From Paraliobacillus ryukyuensis (GTDB taxonomy: Bacteria > Bacillota > Bacilli > Bacillales > Amphibacillaceae): a DNA stretch of 64,000 nucleotides. The position numbers were made by a program, and so were the translations under genes. The notes beneath the pieces were generated by a model, which did not search any database, was not told the origin of the DNA, and saw nothing but the letters and a program-made list of their open reading frames with translations. Positions 8,256 to 16,868 of this stretch are shown here, piece by piece (position 1 is the first letter of the stretch; the number at the start of each line of letters is the position of its first letter). The stretch covers positions 124,001 to 188,000 of the forward strand of contig NZ_QNRI01000001.1 of NCBI RefSeq assembly GCF_003315295.1, written 5' to 3'.

Positions 8256-9222
8256 AAGCTTTCCTCCTTAATTTCTCAAAAGTATAGAAGAGTTTGTTAC
8301 TCTCAGATGTTTGTCCGTTAATTGCCTCGTGTAATAAATCACCATCTAACAATTCTAAGATGGCCGCACGTGAAATATCTTGTTCATTTAAAATAATGGG
8401 AAGTAATTCTATTGCTGCTACTGCAATCAAACTTTGATCAAGATCTGTGATAGGGATACCCATTTCTTTTAATCGATAAATTGTTCCAAATGCATTCTTT
8501 GCGTGCAAAGTAGAAAGGACCAGGTGTCCGGTATAGGCGGCATGAAAAACAAATTTAGCTGTGTTTTCATCTCTGATTTCACCCACCATAATAATATCAG
8601 GATCATGGCGTAAAGCAGCTTTTAATCCGACTTGATAACTTAAACCACTTTTTTCATTTACCTGAACTTGTAAAAGATCCTTGATTTCTTTTTCAATTGG
8701 ATCTTCTAAGGTAATGGTTTGATAAGATTGCTCTTCTAGCAATGATTGCAATAATGCATATAAAGTAGTTGTTTTGCCACTTCCGGTAGGACCAGTAAAC
8801 AAAATAACACCGGAGCGATGACGGATCCATTTTTTAATTTTGTTTAATTGGTATGGGAATAAACATAAGCGATTAAAGGAAATATTGTCATCCTGTGGAA
8901 GTAAGCGAATGGCTAAACTCTCAGATGGGTGAACAGGTAGGGTGGAGATGCGTAGTGAAATAAGTCGTTTGTGATAATAAAATGTTAGTGCACCGTTCTG
9001 AGGTTTTCGTTTCTCGCCAATATCCATTCCAGAGGAGAACTTGTAATAGCTTAATAAATGCTCATATTGTGGCACACTTATTTCATGATGAAAATGTCTT
9101 TTTCCATGGATTCTAAAATAAATTCGGACGATTTTATTGGTTGGACTGAAATGAATATCTGATGCGTAAAGGTCTAAAGCACTATTTAACAATTTTGTTG
9201 AAAAACGGTCAATCGAATTCAT
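8227..9222 (-). CDS. comGA: Competence traffic ATPase ComGA
   Basis: Cytoplasmic GspE/PilB-type ATPase that powers pseudopilus assembly for DNA uptake. The 331-residue protein has Walker A GPTGSGKTT (144-152), an Asp box, a Walker B region DIIMVGEIRD (about 209-218) and a His box HLVLSTLHAKNA. The short N-terminal domain is typical of ComGA. Start is the ATG at 9222 after AAGGAGG; an in-frame start at 9243 would overlap that ribosome site. First gene of comGA-GG, preceded by a candidate ComK site. Confidence 0.92.
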   Translation of the reverse strand: MNSIDRFSTKLLNSALDLYASDIHFSPTNKIVRIYFRIHGKRHFHHEISVPQYEHLLSYYKFSSGMDIGEKRKPQNGALTFYYHKRLISLRISTLPVHPSESLAIRLLPQDDNISFNRLCLFPYQLNKIKKWIRHRSGVILFTGPTGSGKTTTLYALLQSLLEEQSYQTITLEDPIEKEIKDLLQVQVNEKSGLSYQVGLKAALRHDPDIIMVGEIRDENTAKFVFHAAYTGHLVLSTLHAKNAFGTIYRLKEMGIPITDLDQSLIAVAAIELLPIILNEQDISRAAILELLDGDLLHEAINGQTSESNKLFYTFEKLRRKAYAYGFSKEK

Positions 9223-9353
9223 AATGGCTTTTCCTCCTTGCAAAAACTATATAAAGTTTTTGAGCAAAAATCAATATCTTGACTCACTGAATAAAAAATC
9301 AAAAATAGATATTTTACAGAAATAGTAATATTGTTTTTAATGTTTAGCAGATC

Positions 9354-9398
9354 AAAAATCGATTTTCTTACATCTTGTTTTATAGGAAAATTTTTTTT
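9354..9398 (-). promoter_or_regulatory. Candidate ComK-binding site (K-box) upstream of comGA
   Basis: Two AT-boxes of the ComK type (AAAA-N5-TTTT) lie upstream of comGA. The first, at 9354-9366, is a perfect match. The second, at about 9386-9398, is GAAA-N5-TTTT. Their gap is 18-20 bases depending on register, close to the 18-base K-box class. The match is by pattern only in A+T-rich DNA, so chance occurrence is possible. Confidence 0.5.
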
Positions 9399-9423
9399 GT
9401 TAATATAATTGCAAGATAATTCA

Positions 9424-9432
9424 TGCTATAAT
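9424..9432 (+). promoter_or_regulatory. Extended -10 promoter of aroK
   Basis: TGCTATAAT is a perfect extended -10 box located 33 bases before the aroK start. No correctly spaced -35 hexamer is visible, which is common for extended -10 promoters. Confidence 0.5.
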
Positions 9433-9464
9433 GTACAACATGTAATTGCTAATTGGAGAGGTTT

Positions 9465-9968
9465 ATGATGGAGAGTATTTATTTAATTGGATTTATGGGA
9501 AGTGGAAAAACAACAGTGGCTCATGAACTCGCAAAAAGATGTGGAGCTGCTGTTCAAGATACGGACCGCATGGTAGAGATTAATTATGAATTATCTATCA
9601 AAGAGATATTCGCTGCGTTTGGAGAAGATACTTTTCGAGCGTATGAGCATCAAATGTTAATAAACACAAATCCAGCAAACACGATTGTATCAACTGGTGG
9701 GGGCATCATTGAAAGTCAGCAAAATATAAATTGGCTTTCTACCCATCAAGTGATTTACTTAAAAACAAGTTGGTCAGAAATTGTTCGTCGTCTCCAACAT
9801 GATAAAAATAGACCAATTTGGAACGATCAAACGAAAGATAAATTAGCATTATTAAATGCTAGGGAGGAAAAGTACTTACAAGCAAGTAAATATGTTATCC
9901 AAACAGATGAGAAAAACCCAAAAGAAATTGCTAATGAAATTGTTAGACTTATAAGAATAAATAAATAG
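9465..9968 (+). CDS. aroK: Shikimate kinase
   Basis: Phosphorylates shikimate to shikimate-3-phosphate with ATP, the fifth step of the chorismate pathway. The roughly 167-residue protein has the P-loop GFMGSGKTT near the N-terminus, the shikimate-binding DTDxxxE-type segment (QDTDRMVE), FxxxGExxFRxxE (FGEDTFRAYE), the GGG loop (STGGGII) and the lid region with KNRPIW. The start is ATG 9465 or 9468; GGAGAGG lies just before and slightly favours 9468. Position between comG and yqzE is as in B. subtilis (aroI). Confidence 0.93.
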   Translation: MMESIYLIGFMGSGKTTVAHELAKRCGAAVQDTDRMVEINYELSIKEIFAAFGEDTFRAYEHQMLINTNPANTIVSTGGGIIESQQNINWLSTHQVIYLKTSWSEIVRRLQHDKNRPIWNDQTKDKLALLNAREEKYLQASKYVIQTDEKNPKEIANEIVRLIRINK

Positions 9969-9997
9969 GCAATCCTAGACATAAAGGAGCTGATTTT

Positions 9998-10204
9998 ATG
10001 TCAGGAAATGATTTAGTTAAATATGTTACCAAAGAATTAGTGAAATATGCTGATATGACAAAAGAAGAGAAAGAACGAATGAGAGAGCAACGAAAAGCGG
10101 AAAAACAGCAAGCTCAATTTTATTTATCGAACAAATGGTTTGGCTTACTGCCTTTTTCTATTCGAACATGGGCAAACAAGAAAAGAAAGAACAGATCTTT
10201 GTAA
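9998..10204 (+). CDS. yqzE: YqzE family small protein
   Basis: A 68-residue protein of the YqzE family, recognised from the N-terminal pattern SxNDxVKYxTxExVxY, the charged central part (TKEEKERMREQRKAEK) and the hydrophobic-aromatic C-terminus (WFGLLPFSIRTW). Its position after aroK and next to comG is conserved in Bacillus. Members near comG have been grouped with the competence genes, but no function is established. AAAGGAG precedes the ATG. Confidence 0.8.
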   Translation: MSGNDLVKYVTKELVKYADMTKEEKERMREQRKAEKQQAQFYLSNKWFGLLPFSIRTWANKKRKNRSL

Positions 10205-10210
10205 AACCAG

Positions 10211-11011
10211 TTATGTATTTAATATTTGGAATGTAGTTGGTTGAGTGATGAAAAACAATCCTCCATTGACAACGGATAATTCAATTTTAGGTTGATACAG
10301 TGCTTCAATGGATGCCAACTCTTGTTGATAATGATTTTGATAGTCATTATCTTCCGTTTGATAAAATTCTTGAAGTAGTGTTTTCTCTTCGTTCATTTTG
10401 TTCCATGCATCGACAGCCCATTGATGCGATTCTTGTTGAATGTGTTCTTTCATCAATTGTATGATGCGTTGGTAACTGTGTTTAACATGAATCAAGGGCG
10501 TTAAGGTATAACAAAAATCAGAAATTTTTATGTCCCAGTTGATGTGCCTACAATGGTCAATCATTTGATTAACCATTGCGCCATTGATCATATTAATGCC
10601 AATAGACTTTAATATTTCTTTTTTCACTGTCCCTATGTAACTTATTTTCACGTTTAAGACGAACCATGGAACCAGTGGTGTGTGTTGATTTGTATCGACA
10701 GATTGATACAGCTTAGCATATTTTCCTTTGTCAGCTAATATTTCCATAATTTTTTGTAGTCTTGGGCTGCCGAAGTGGATAAATTCATATTTGCTATCTT
10801 CGTTTGGATCTACGGTTAAATGTAGGGATGTGGCTTCCCCCTGTAATCCCATTTTTTTGACATATTGCCAGTAAAACGGTCTATTCATCAGTTGTTCATC
10901 TAACTCTGGAGATAGTTGAATATCTAATGTGGTTTTTGATTGGTTTGTTATTTGACTATTATTTTCCGAAAAGAAAGTATAAAGGAACTTATGAAGATTC
11001 TCGATTCCCAT
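10211..11011 (-). CDS. yqhG: YqhG family protein, partner of SNF2 helicase YqhH
   Basis: A 266-residue cytoplasmic protein of the YqhG family, recognised by its start MGIENLHKFLYTFF and by its fixed place behind the SNF2-type yqhH. No catalytic motif is visible. Its start overlaps the end of yqhH by 23 bases, and AGGAG precedes the ATG, so the two are co-translated. The family's function is unknown; tight coupling to a RapA/HepA-like ATPase suggests an accessory subunit, which is inference. Confidence 0.82.
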   Translation of the reverse strand: MGIENLHKFLYTFFSENNSQITNQSKTTLDIQLSPELDEQLMNRPFYWQYVKKMGLQGEATSLHLTVDPNEDSKYEFIHFGSPRLQKIMEILADKGKYAKLYQSVDTNQHTPLVPWFVLNVKISYIGTVKKEILKSIGINMINGAMVNQMIDHCRHINWDIKISDFCYTLTPLIHVKHSYQRIIQLMKEHIQQESHQWAVDAWNKMNEEKTLLQEFYQTEDNDYQNHYQQELASIEALYQPKIELSVVNGGLFFITQPTTFQILNT

Positions 11012-12656
11012 AATTATTCTCCTGTTCTTTTTGTCCTAGATTGTTAACGATAACAGAGGATAAATTATCTAATTTAATTTTAATTTCCCCTTCAGAAACG
11101 GACTCTTTGAAAATTTGCTCTACTTCTTTATCAATATGCGACAAATCCAGTTCAGCCAATATGGCATCTAAATCTCCAATAATTCGTTCGAAAAGCCCAA
11201 TCTTATTGTATAGTAATTGTAGAATATGTGCTTCGATTGTATGTTCGATTGCAAAGTTATAGATATGCACATCTTTTGTTTGTCCGTAACGATGAATACG
11301 ACCAATTCGTTGTTCTAGTCTCATAGGATTCCAGGGTAGGTCATAATTTATCATATGTTGGCAAAACTGCAAGTTAATCCCTTCTCCGCCCGCCTCTGTA
11401 GCAATTAATACTTGTGCATGGTTTTCAAACAATTGCTTCATCCAGTCTTTTTTTCCTCTTTTAAAGCCACCACGAAATGGGACAGAAGTGATACCATGTT
11501 GTTTTAAAAACCACTGCAAGTAAACTTGCGTTGCTCGATATTCTGTGAAAATAATGCATTTTTCGTTATTAAACGATTGAATTAATTCTACAACTTTAAT
11601 CGCTTTTGCGTGATTTGGTAAAGTTTCAATTTTTTCTAATAAAGATAAGTAATCTTTTTTTTGATTTTGAACTTGCTCTTGGTTTTTCTTTATCGATAAG
11701 TAGCATGCTTCTCGCGATGAGCATAACTCACGTAAATAAGTAATTTTGGCAAAAGAAGCATAATCATCAGTTATATTCTGTAACATTTGATATGCTTCTT
11801 TTTCCTCTTGTGAAAACGAAATCAGTACAGTTTCTACATTTCGATTCGTCCACTCTAATCCTGTATCTTTTCTTCGATTACGTACCATTACTTGTTTTAT
11901 TAACTGTTTTAAATGGGCATCATTTTCAAGTGTAGTGTTACGTTTGCCGAATTTCTCAGAAAATGTTTTATAATCTCCTAAATATCCAGGTTTTAACAAA
12001 GATACTAAATTGAAGATATCGCTTAACTTATTCTGTACCGGGGTTGCGGTTAATAATAAAAAATATTTTTTATTTAAAGCTCGAACAAACTGATGATTCT
12101 TCGTTTTATGGTTTTTCAATTTATGTGCTTCATCTACTAACACAAAATCATATTGTTGCTCCAGTATAATAGACTGGTTTGGTTCTCGTTTTGCCATGTC
12201 AATGGATGTAATCATAATATTATCTTGGTCCCAAATAGGTTTTTTTCGCGAGGTAACAACGGGTAAATAAAATTTTTGGGTGAGTTCGGTTGCCCATTGG
12301 TTTACAAGGGAAGCTGGGACTAATAAAAGTGCTTTTTTTACCAACCCTCGAAGCATGTATTCCTTTAAAATTAATCCGGCTTCAATGGTTTTTCCAAGAC
12401 CAACTTCATCTGCTAAAATTGCACGCCCATTCATTCGATGTAGCACTTGTTTAACACATGCTAATTGATGGGATAAGAAATTTACATGGGGTAATAAATG
12501 TGGCGCTTGTAAATCATGGAAATTTTTAATTTGTTTTGATTCGGCTACTTGATAGGTTGAATAAAATAACTGCCAGTTTGCAAAAGAACGATCTTGATCT
12601 AACTTCTCTACGAATACTGGTAAGAAGTCTTGATCACTTTGTATTTCAATATTCAT
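10989..12656 (-). CDS. yqhH: SNF2-family DNA/RNA-dependent ATPase (YqhH)
   Basis: A 555-residue SNF2 ATPase. The N-terminal RecA lobe has Walker A ADEVGLGKTIEAG, the DEAH box in VLVDEAHKLK and motif III LLTATPVQN. The C-terminal lobe has motif V ATEAGGEGINLQ and motif VI RLEQRIGRIHRYGQ. The arrangement resembles RapA/HepA, which recycles RNA polymerase, but RapA's extra domains are absent. The ATG at 12656 follows GGAGG; the in-frame ATG at 12671 coincides with that ribosome site. In B. subtilis this gene is divergent from gcvT; here no gcv genes follow. Confidence 0.88.
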   Translation of the reverse strand: MNIEIQSDQDFLPVFVEKLDQDRSFANWQLFYSTYQVAESKQIKNFHDLQAPHLLPHVNFLSHQLACVKQVLHRMNGRAILADEVGLGKTIEAGLILKEYMLRGLVKKALLLVPASLVNQWATELTQKFYLPVVTSRKKPIWDQDNIMITSIDMAKREPNQSIILEQQYDFVLVDEAHKLKNHKTKNHQFVRALNKKYFLLLTATPVQNKLSDIFNLVSLLKPGYLGDYKTFSEKFGKRNTTLENDAHLKQLIKQVMVRNRRKDTGLEWTNRNVETVLISFSQEEKEAYQMLQNITDDYASFAKITYLRELCSSREACYLSIKKNQEQVQNQKKDYLSLLEKIETLPNHAKAIKVVELIQSFNNEKCIIFTEYRATQVYLQWFLKQHGITSVPFRGGFKRGKKDWMKQLFENHAQVLIATEAGGEGINLQFCQHMINYDLPWNPMRLEQRIGRIHRYGQTKDVHIYNFAIEHTIEAHILQLLYNKIGLFERIIGDLDAILAELDLSHIDKEVEQIFKESVSEGEIKIKLDNLSSVIVNNLGQKEQENNYGNRESS

Positions 12657-12910
12657 TTTACCAACCTCCATGCTGATTGAATATAAAATTAAAGAAACAA
12701 AATCTTGAACGATTCGTACTAAGCTAATTATTAATTGTTGTTAAAAAGAAAGACATTATCACAAGCTTTAAAAAATGGTAATAATACATAAAGCTTCTTT
12801 TTAAAAAGATACTTAAAAATAAACTACCCTAAAATTAGCTGTACTATACAGACACAAACATTATAATGAGAAAATTAAAACCGATCAAAGGAACATGTTT
12901 ATCGAACAGA

Positions 12911-12950
12911 AAAGCAGACGGGTGTTTTAAAAAAACACCCGTCTGCTTTT
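12911..12950. terminator. Strong terminator at the end of yqhL
   Basis: AAAGCAGACGGGTGTTTT pairs with its complement around a short A-rich loop. The right arm overlaps the yqhL stop codon, so on the minus strand it is an efficient terminator. The rest of the 12657-12910 gap holds no gene and no glycine riboswitch that I can recognise. Confidence 0.85.
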
Positions 12951-13347
12951 AATAACTTGCTTTTTTTGCTTTTTTGATTTTGCCTGTCCACTTCTTGAAG
13001 CCGCCTTTTAGCTCATAAAGATCCTTGTATCCATTTTTATTTAAAATCATCGCCGCACGACCCGTTCTAGTCCCACTTTGACAATATAGGTAAACAGGCT
13101 GATCTTTTCGTAATTCATTCATTCGTTGCTTTAATTGCGTTAGAGGAATATTTCGTGCACCTAAAATATGGCCACCATCAAATTCTTTCGGTTCTCTCAC
13201 GTCTATCAATTGAGCTTTTCGATACCCTTGACGGAATTCCTCCTCGTTCAACGTTTTAAGAATTTTATTTTGTTTCACATATCTGTAAATACTAAAGATA
13301 ATAAACACAAATAATATCCCTATTATGATGTACCAATCTAATGTCAT
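12949..13347 (-). CDS. yqhL: Membrane-anchored rhodanese-like protein
   Basis: A 132-residue single-domain rhodanese with an N-terminal membrane anchor (YIIIGILFVFIIFSIY, about 6-22). The active-site loop is CQSGTRTGRAA, with the catalytic Cys that could carry a persulfide. The DVREPKEFDGGHI motif precedes it. The physiological sulfur acceptor is unknown. AAGGGGAAG lies before the ATG. In B. subtilis it lies between gcvPB and lipM; here both neighbours are missing. Confidence 0.87.
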   Translation of the reverse strand: MTLDWYIIIGILFVFIIFSIYRYVKQNKILKTLNEEEFRQGYRKAQLIDVREPKEFDGGHILGARNIPLTQLKQRMNELRKDQPVYLYCQSGTRTGRAAMILNKNGYKDLYELKGGFKKWTGKIKKAKKASY

Positions 13348-13565
13348 AATCTACTTCCCCTTTTTCATACAATCTTTTTATATTATATGATGATTATAAC
13401 ATGATTTAAATAGAGAATTCTATAATTGCTAATTTAAAGTTAAGTTTTGGGAAGGTCTATTTTATTGCTGAAAATTCTGTTACTGTAATCGCTTGTAACA
13501 ATAAGAAAACTGTTGTATCCTTTTATTAAAGGAACTTTGTGGATGTAGAATTGGAGAGGATTATT

Positions 13566-13988
13566 ATGCCAACACCTAGTATGGAAGACTATATTGAGCA
13601 AATATATATATTAATTGAATCAAAAGGGTATGCGAGAGTATCAGACATAGCTGATGCCCTTGACGTTCATCCATCCTCCGTTACAAAAATGGTTCAGAAG
13701 CTAGATAAAGATGAATACTTAAACTATGAAAAATATAGAGGATTGATTTTAACCCCTCAAGGTAAAAAAATTGGAAAACGTTTAGTTTATCGTCATGAAT
13801 TGCTTGAACAATTTTTAGAACTAATCGGAGTAAATCAAGAAAATATCTATCAAGATGTGGAAGGAATCGAACATCATTTAAGTTGGAATTCAATCGATCG
13901 CATTGGAGATCTTGTACAGTATTTAGAAAAACACCCAAAGACCATAGAGTCATTAAGACAATTACACAAGGAAGCTGACGAAGTATAG
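13566..13988 (+). CDS. mntR: Manganese-responsive repressor MntR
   Basis: DtxR-family regulator that represses Mn(II) uptake genes when Mn is bound. From the ATG at 13566 the protein is 140 residues and almost collinear with B. subtilis MntR. All six metal ligands are present: Asp8, Glu11, His77, Glu99, Glu102 and His103. The N-terminal winged helix ([22 protein letters not shown]) is intact. GGAGAGG supports this start over the in-frame 13539. It is divergent from yqhL. A target operator is not evident in the window. Confidence 0.95.
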   Translation: MPTPSMEDYIEQIYILIESKGYARVSDIADALDVHPSSVTKMVQKLDKDEYLNYEKYRGLILTPQGKKIGKRLVYRHELLEQFLELIGVNQENIYQDVEGIEHHLSWNSIDRIGDLVQYLEKHPKTIESLRQLHKEADEV

Positions 13989-14023
13989 TATTTTAAGTTA
14001 ACCAAAGGTAAGTGAATAAACAG

Positions 14024-14078
14024 AACCAAAGACCGAATCGTTTCTGAATATATTCAGTTAGATTTGGTTTTTTTAATG
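14024..14078 (+). terminator. Probable terminator of mntR
   Basis: AACCAAA at the left pairs with TTTGGTT at the right, with an inner CTGAATATATTCAG palindrome, followed by TTTTTT. Confidence 0.55.
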
Positions 14079-14175
14079 GTTTAATACTTTCAATCAAGTT
14101 CTGTACTGTTTTTGAAACTTATTTATTTTTTATCCGTATTAGAAGTAGAGAATTTAATTAAAGGGGAAGATAAAT

Positions 14176-15885
14176 ATGCTAGGCCCGTTACTAACAACAG
14201 GATTTTCATTTATTGCAACACTGCTTATTGTTTTATTTATGGCGATAAAGCAAAAAGCATCATTCAAGCAAATCAAGCATGGTTTCTTTTTACTTGTTTT
14301 CCTATTTATAATTTTTTATATTTTTATTTACTTTTTAATGCCAAGTATCATTGTACCTAACATTATACTGTCCAATATAATCGTAGGTATTATCAGTATA
14401 CCGTTAATGTATTTTTTATTAGGGAATAAACTTGTTTATAAAGCAAAAGAAATAAAAACTGTTACGTTTATAGGAACCATACTTGTACTAGCTTTACCAG
14501 TTATTTATATCTATAGCTTATTTACACTAGACAATGTACATGACTCAATTAATACCGAGATGAAAGATCAGGCAGAACCGCTAAGTAAAGAAGATACGCC
14601 AATTGCAGTCGCACCAGAATCCGCTCGAAATAAAATGCAAAAAGCAATGAGTGTAGTCCCTAATCCACAATTTTATGACTTAGGGAAGCTACAAGTACAA
14701 AAAATAGGCGATGAAATTGTTTATGTTGCCCCATTAGAGTTTACAGGTTTCTGGAAATTCATTCGTGGTCAAGAAACAGAAGGATATTTTACGATTTCTG
14801 CTACTAATATTAACGCTCAACCTGAGTTTGTTGCAGAAAAAATGCAATATACAAATTCGAGCTATTTGAATAAAAACGTTCAACGTACAATCTACAATAA
14901 GTATCCACAGTATGTGCAAAGTGGTACAGCACAAATTGAAGTGGACGAAAATGGAAAACCATGGTATGTACAGACCTTATATTTAACGATGAATGTCACT
15001 GATAAACCAGATTTAAACCAATTAAAAGTAGCTGTAGTTGATCCTGCGACCGGAGATGTTTCGTTACATGATACGGATCAAGCACCTGATTTTATTGATG
15101 GATCAGTAAGTTCTGAGTTGGCTTCAACGGAAAATACCTACTTTGGTAAATATGTGCACGGTTGGTTTAATAGTATGTTTGGTAAGAAAGATGTTCGAGT
15201 ACCAAATGAGTCAGGCACAGAGAAGAGTGTTACACCAATTTTTGACGAGAGTGGTGACATGTATTATTTCACGGACATGACTTCACCGAAGGAGAATATT
15301 GATTCCGCACTTGGTTACACCATGATCAATGCAAGAACAGGAAAACTAACCTATTACAATGGCGATATGAATAATGGAATCATGGATAGTGAAGGTGCGA
15401 AACAAATTGTAAACAAAGAATACCCAGAAAAAAATTGGGAAGGTTCGATGCCAATCCTTTATAATATAGATGGCAATGCAACATGGGTGGTAAATGTATT
15501 GGATCCAAATGGATTATTTAAACAATATGCCTATATTAATGCAGCAGATTCTGATTTTGTCGTGTTTGGTGAAACGGCAAGTCAAGCGTTAGCAAGTTAT
15601 CGTCTTGCCTTACAACAAAACCCAAGTGCTGTTGGTGCGAGTGATCAAGTTCAGCCAGAAAATGTGCAAGGTACGGTTGATCGTGTGCTTGTTACGTCTA
15701 CTGACGATGTTCAAATTGTTCGATTCTTATTAGAAAACGATCCAGTTATTTATACAGTTAGCACAACTATTGAACCCAAAGCAATTTTTATGACTAGCGG
15801 AGATGATGTTGAATTACAAGCAAAAATTCGTGATGGAGCAACAGGGTCGGTAGAAAGTATAGAAATTGAAGGTCTTACAAATTAA
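14176..15885 (+). CDS. Large membrane protein with extracytoplasmic PepSY-like region, function unknown
   Basis: A 569-residue protein with four hydrophobic helices in the first 120 residues (about 2-23, 36-58, 60-85, 94-115) and a long soluble C-terminal part, probably outside the cell. Within the latter, segments such as ALGYTMINARTGKLTYYNG, then SEGAKQIVNKEYPEKNW and ATWVVNVLDPNG, recall PepSY-type repeats. I do not recognise a named family. AAAGGGGAAG precedes the ATG. It lies between mntR and yqhO, which are adjacent in B. subtilis, so it is an insertion relative to that order. Confidence 0.6.
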   Translation: MLGPLLTTGFSFIATLLIVLFMAIKQKASFKQIKHGFFLLVFLFIIFYIFIYFLMPSIIVPNIILSNIIVGIISIPLMYFLLGNKLVYKAKEIKTVTFIGTILVLALPVIYIYSLFTLDNVHDSINTEMKDQAEPLSKEDTPIAVAPESARNKMQKAMSVVPNPQFYDLGKLQVQKIGDEIVYVAPLEFTGFWKFIRGQETEGYFTISATNINAQPEFVAEKMQYTNSSYLNKNVQRTIYNKYPQYVQSGTAQIEVDENGKPWYVQTLYLTMNVTDKPDLNQLKVAVVDPATGDVSLHDTDQAPDFIDGSVSSELASTENTYFGKYVHGWFNSMFGKKDVRVPNESGTEKSVTPIFDESGDMYYFTDMTSPKENIDSALGYTMINARTGKLTYYNGDMNNGIMDSEGAKQIVNKEYPEKNWEGSMPILYNIDGNATWVVNVLDPNGLFKQYAYINAADSDFVVFGETASQALASYRLALQQNPSAVGASDQVQPENVQGTVDRVLVTSTDDVQIVRFLLENDPVIYTVSTTIEPKAIFMTSGDDVELQAKIRDGATGSVESIEIEGLTN

Positions 15886-15904
15886 AAAATAGTTCTAAAA
15901 ACAC

Positions 15905-15941
15905 CATCGCTCCTCTATAGATAAACTGTAGAGGAGCGATG
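15905..15941 (+). promoter_or_regulatory. Hairpin that sequesters the yqhO ribosome binding site
   Basis: CATCGCTCCTCTA (15905-15917) pairs perfectly with TAGAGGAGCGATG (15929-15941) around an 11-base loop. The right arm contains the GAGGAG Shine-Dalgarno sequence (15931-15936) of yqhO, whose ATG is at 15944. No T-run follows, so it is not a typical terminator. The structure would block ribosome access unless opened. Confidence 0.7.
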
Positions 15942-15943
15942 TT

Positions 15944-16834
15944 ATGAAAATTGATGGTGCATTTTCAGGTGGGGGTGTTAAAGCATTTGCTTATATGGGT
16001 GCACTTGAAGTGTTAGAGGAAAAAGGTTTTGAGTTTGTTCGGGTAGCAGGGTCTTCTGCGGGAGCAATAGTTGCTGGTTTTTTGGCGGCTGGATATTCGA
16101 ATAAGGATATCCAAAAGATATTTATGGATGTAGACTTAAAGGAGTTTATGGATAATTCATTGTTAGAAAAATATATTCCTATAATAAAATGGCTTTCTCT
16201 GTACTTTACTATGGGATTGTATAAAGGAAAACGCTTTGAAGATTGGCTATATAGCATGTTGGGACAAAAACAAGTCTACACTTTTGGCGATATTTCGGCT
16301 GATCGTTTGAAAGTAATTGTTGCTGATCTATCATTAGGAAAAATTGTTGTTATCCCTGATGATTTAGAACGTATCTATCATCTGTCACCAGAGAATTTTT
16401 CTGTTGCGAAGGCAATTCGTATGAGTGCAAGTCTTCCTTACTTTTTTCGTCCAGAAAAATTGCTCAACCGTGATAACGAAAAAAGTATCATTGTGGATGG
16501 AGGGGTGCTAAGCAATCTTCCATTGTGGTTATTTGAACAAAAAAAATCAAAACGAGTGCGACCACTATTGGGAATGAAGTTAACTGCTCCTGCTGATCAG
16601 ATCCCGCCAAAACAAATAACAAATGCATTAGATTTAACTAAAGATTTAATTAATACCATGCGAATAGCGCATGATAATCGATATATATCACAAAGGTACC
16701 AAGGTGATATCTTGTTTTTACCAGTAACACATGTCAAAGTTTCTGCATTGAATGTGTCGATGGAAGAAAAAAAACATTTAGTTGCTTTTGGTAGAGAAAG
16801 AACAGAAGCCTTCTTGAAAAAGTGGTCAAAGTAA
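15944..16834 (+). CDS. yqhO: Patatin-like phospholipase YqhO
   Basis: A 296-residue patatin-family acyl hydrolase, related to RssA-type bacterial proteins. The catalytic Ser-Asp dyad is visible: nucleophile Ser38 in GSSAG (36-40) and Asp185 in VDGGVLSN. The oxyanion loop GGGVKA is at about 9-14. No signal peptide is present, so it probably acts at the inner leaflet or in the cytoplasm. The ribosome binding site lies inside a stable hairpin, which is unusual. The substrate and role in Bacillus are unknown. It ends just before a convergent gene, yqhP. Confidence 0.87.
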   Translation: MKIDGAFSGGGVKAFAYMGALEVLEEKGFEFVRVAGSSAGAIVAGFLAAGYSNKDIQKIFMDVDLKEFMDNSLLEKYIPIIKWLSLYFTMGLYKGKRFEDWLYSMLGQKQVYTFGDISADRLKVIVADLSLGKIVVIPDDLERIYHLSPENFSVAKAIRMSASLPYFFRPEKLLNRDNEKSIIVDGGVLSNLPLWLFEQKKSKRVRPLLGMKLTAPADQIPPKQITNALDLTKDLINTMRIAHDNRYISQRYQGDILFLPVTHVKVSALNVSMEEKKHLVAFGRERTEAFLKKWSK

Positions 16835-16868
16835 AGATCGCCTACTAAAACGTAGCGCGATCTTTTCT
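16833..16868. terminator. Bidirectional terminator between yqhO and yqhP
   Basis: AAAGATCGC pairs with GCGATCTTT, with an inner CTAC/GTAG helix, then TCTTTT. It overlaps the 3' ends of the convergent genes yqhO and yqhP. Confidence 0.8.
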
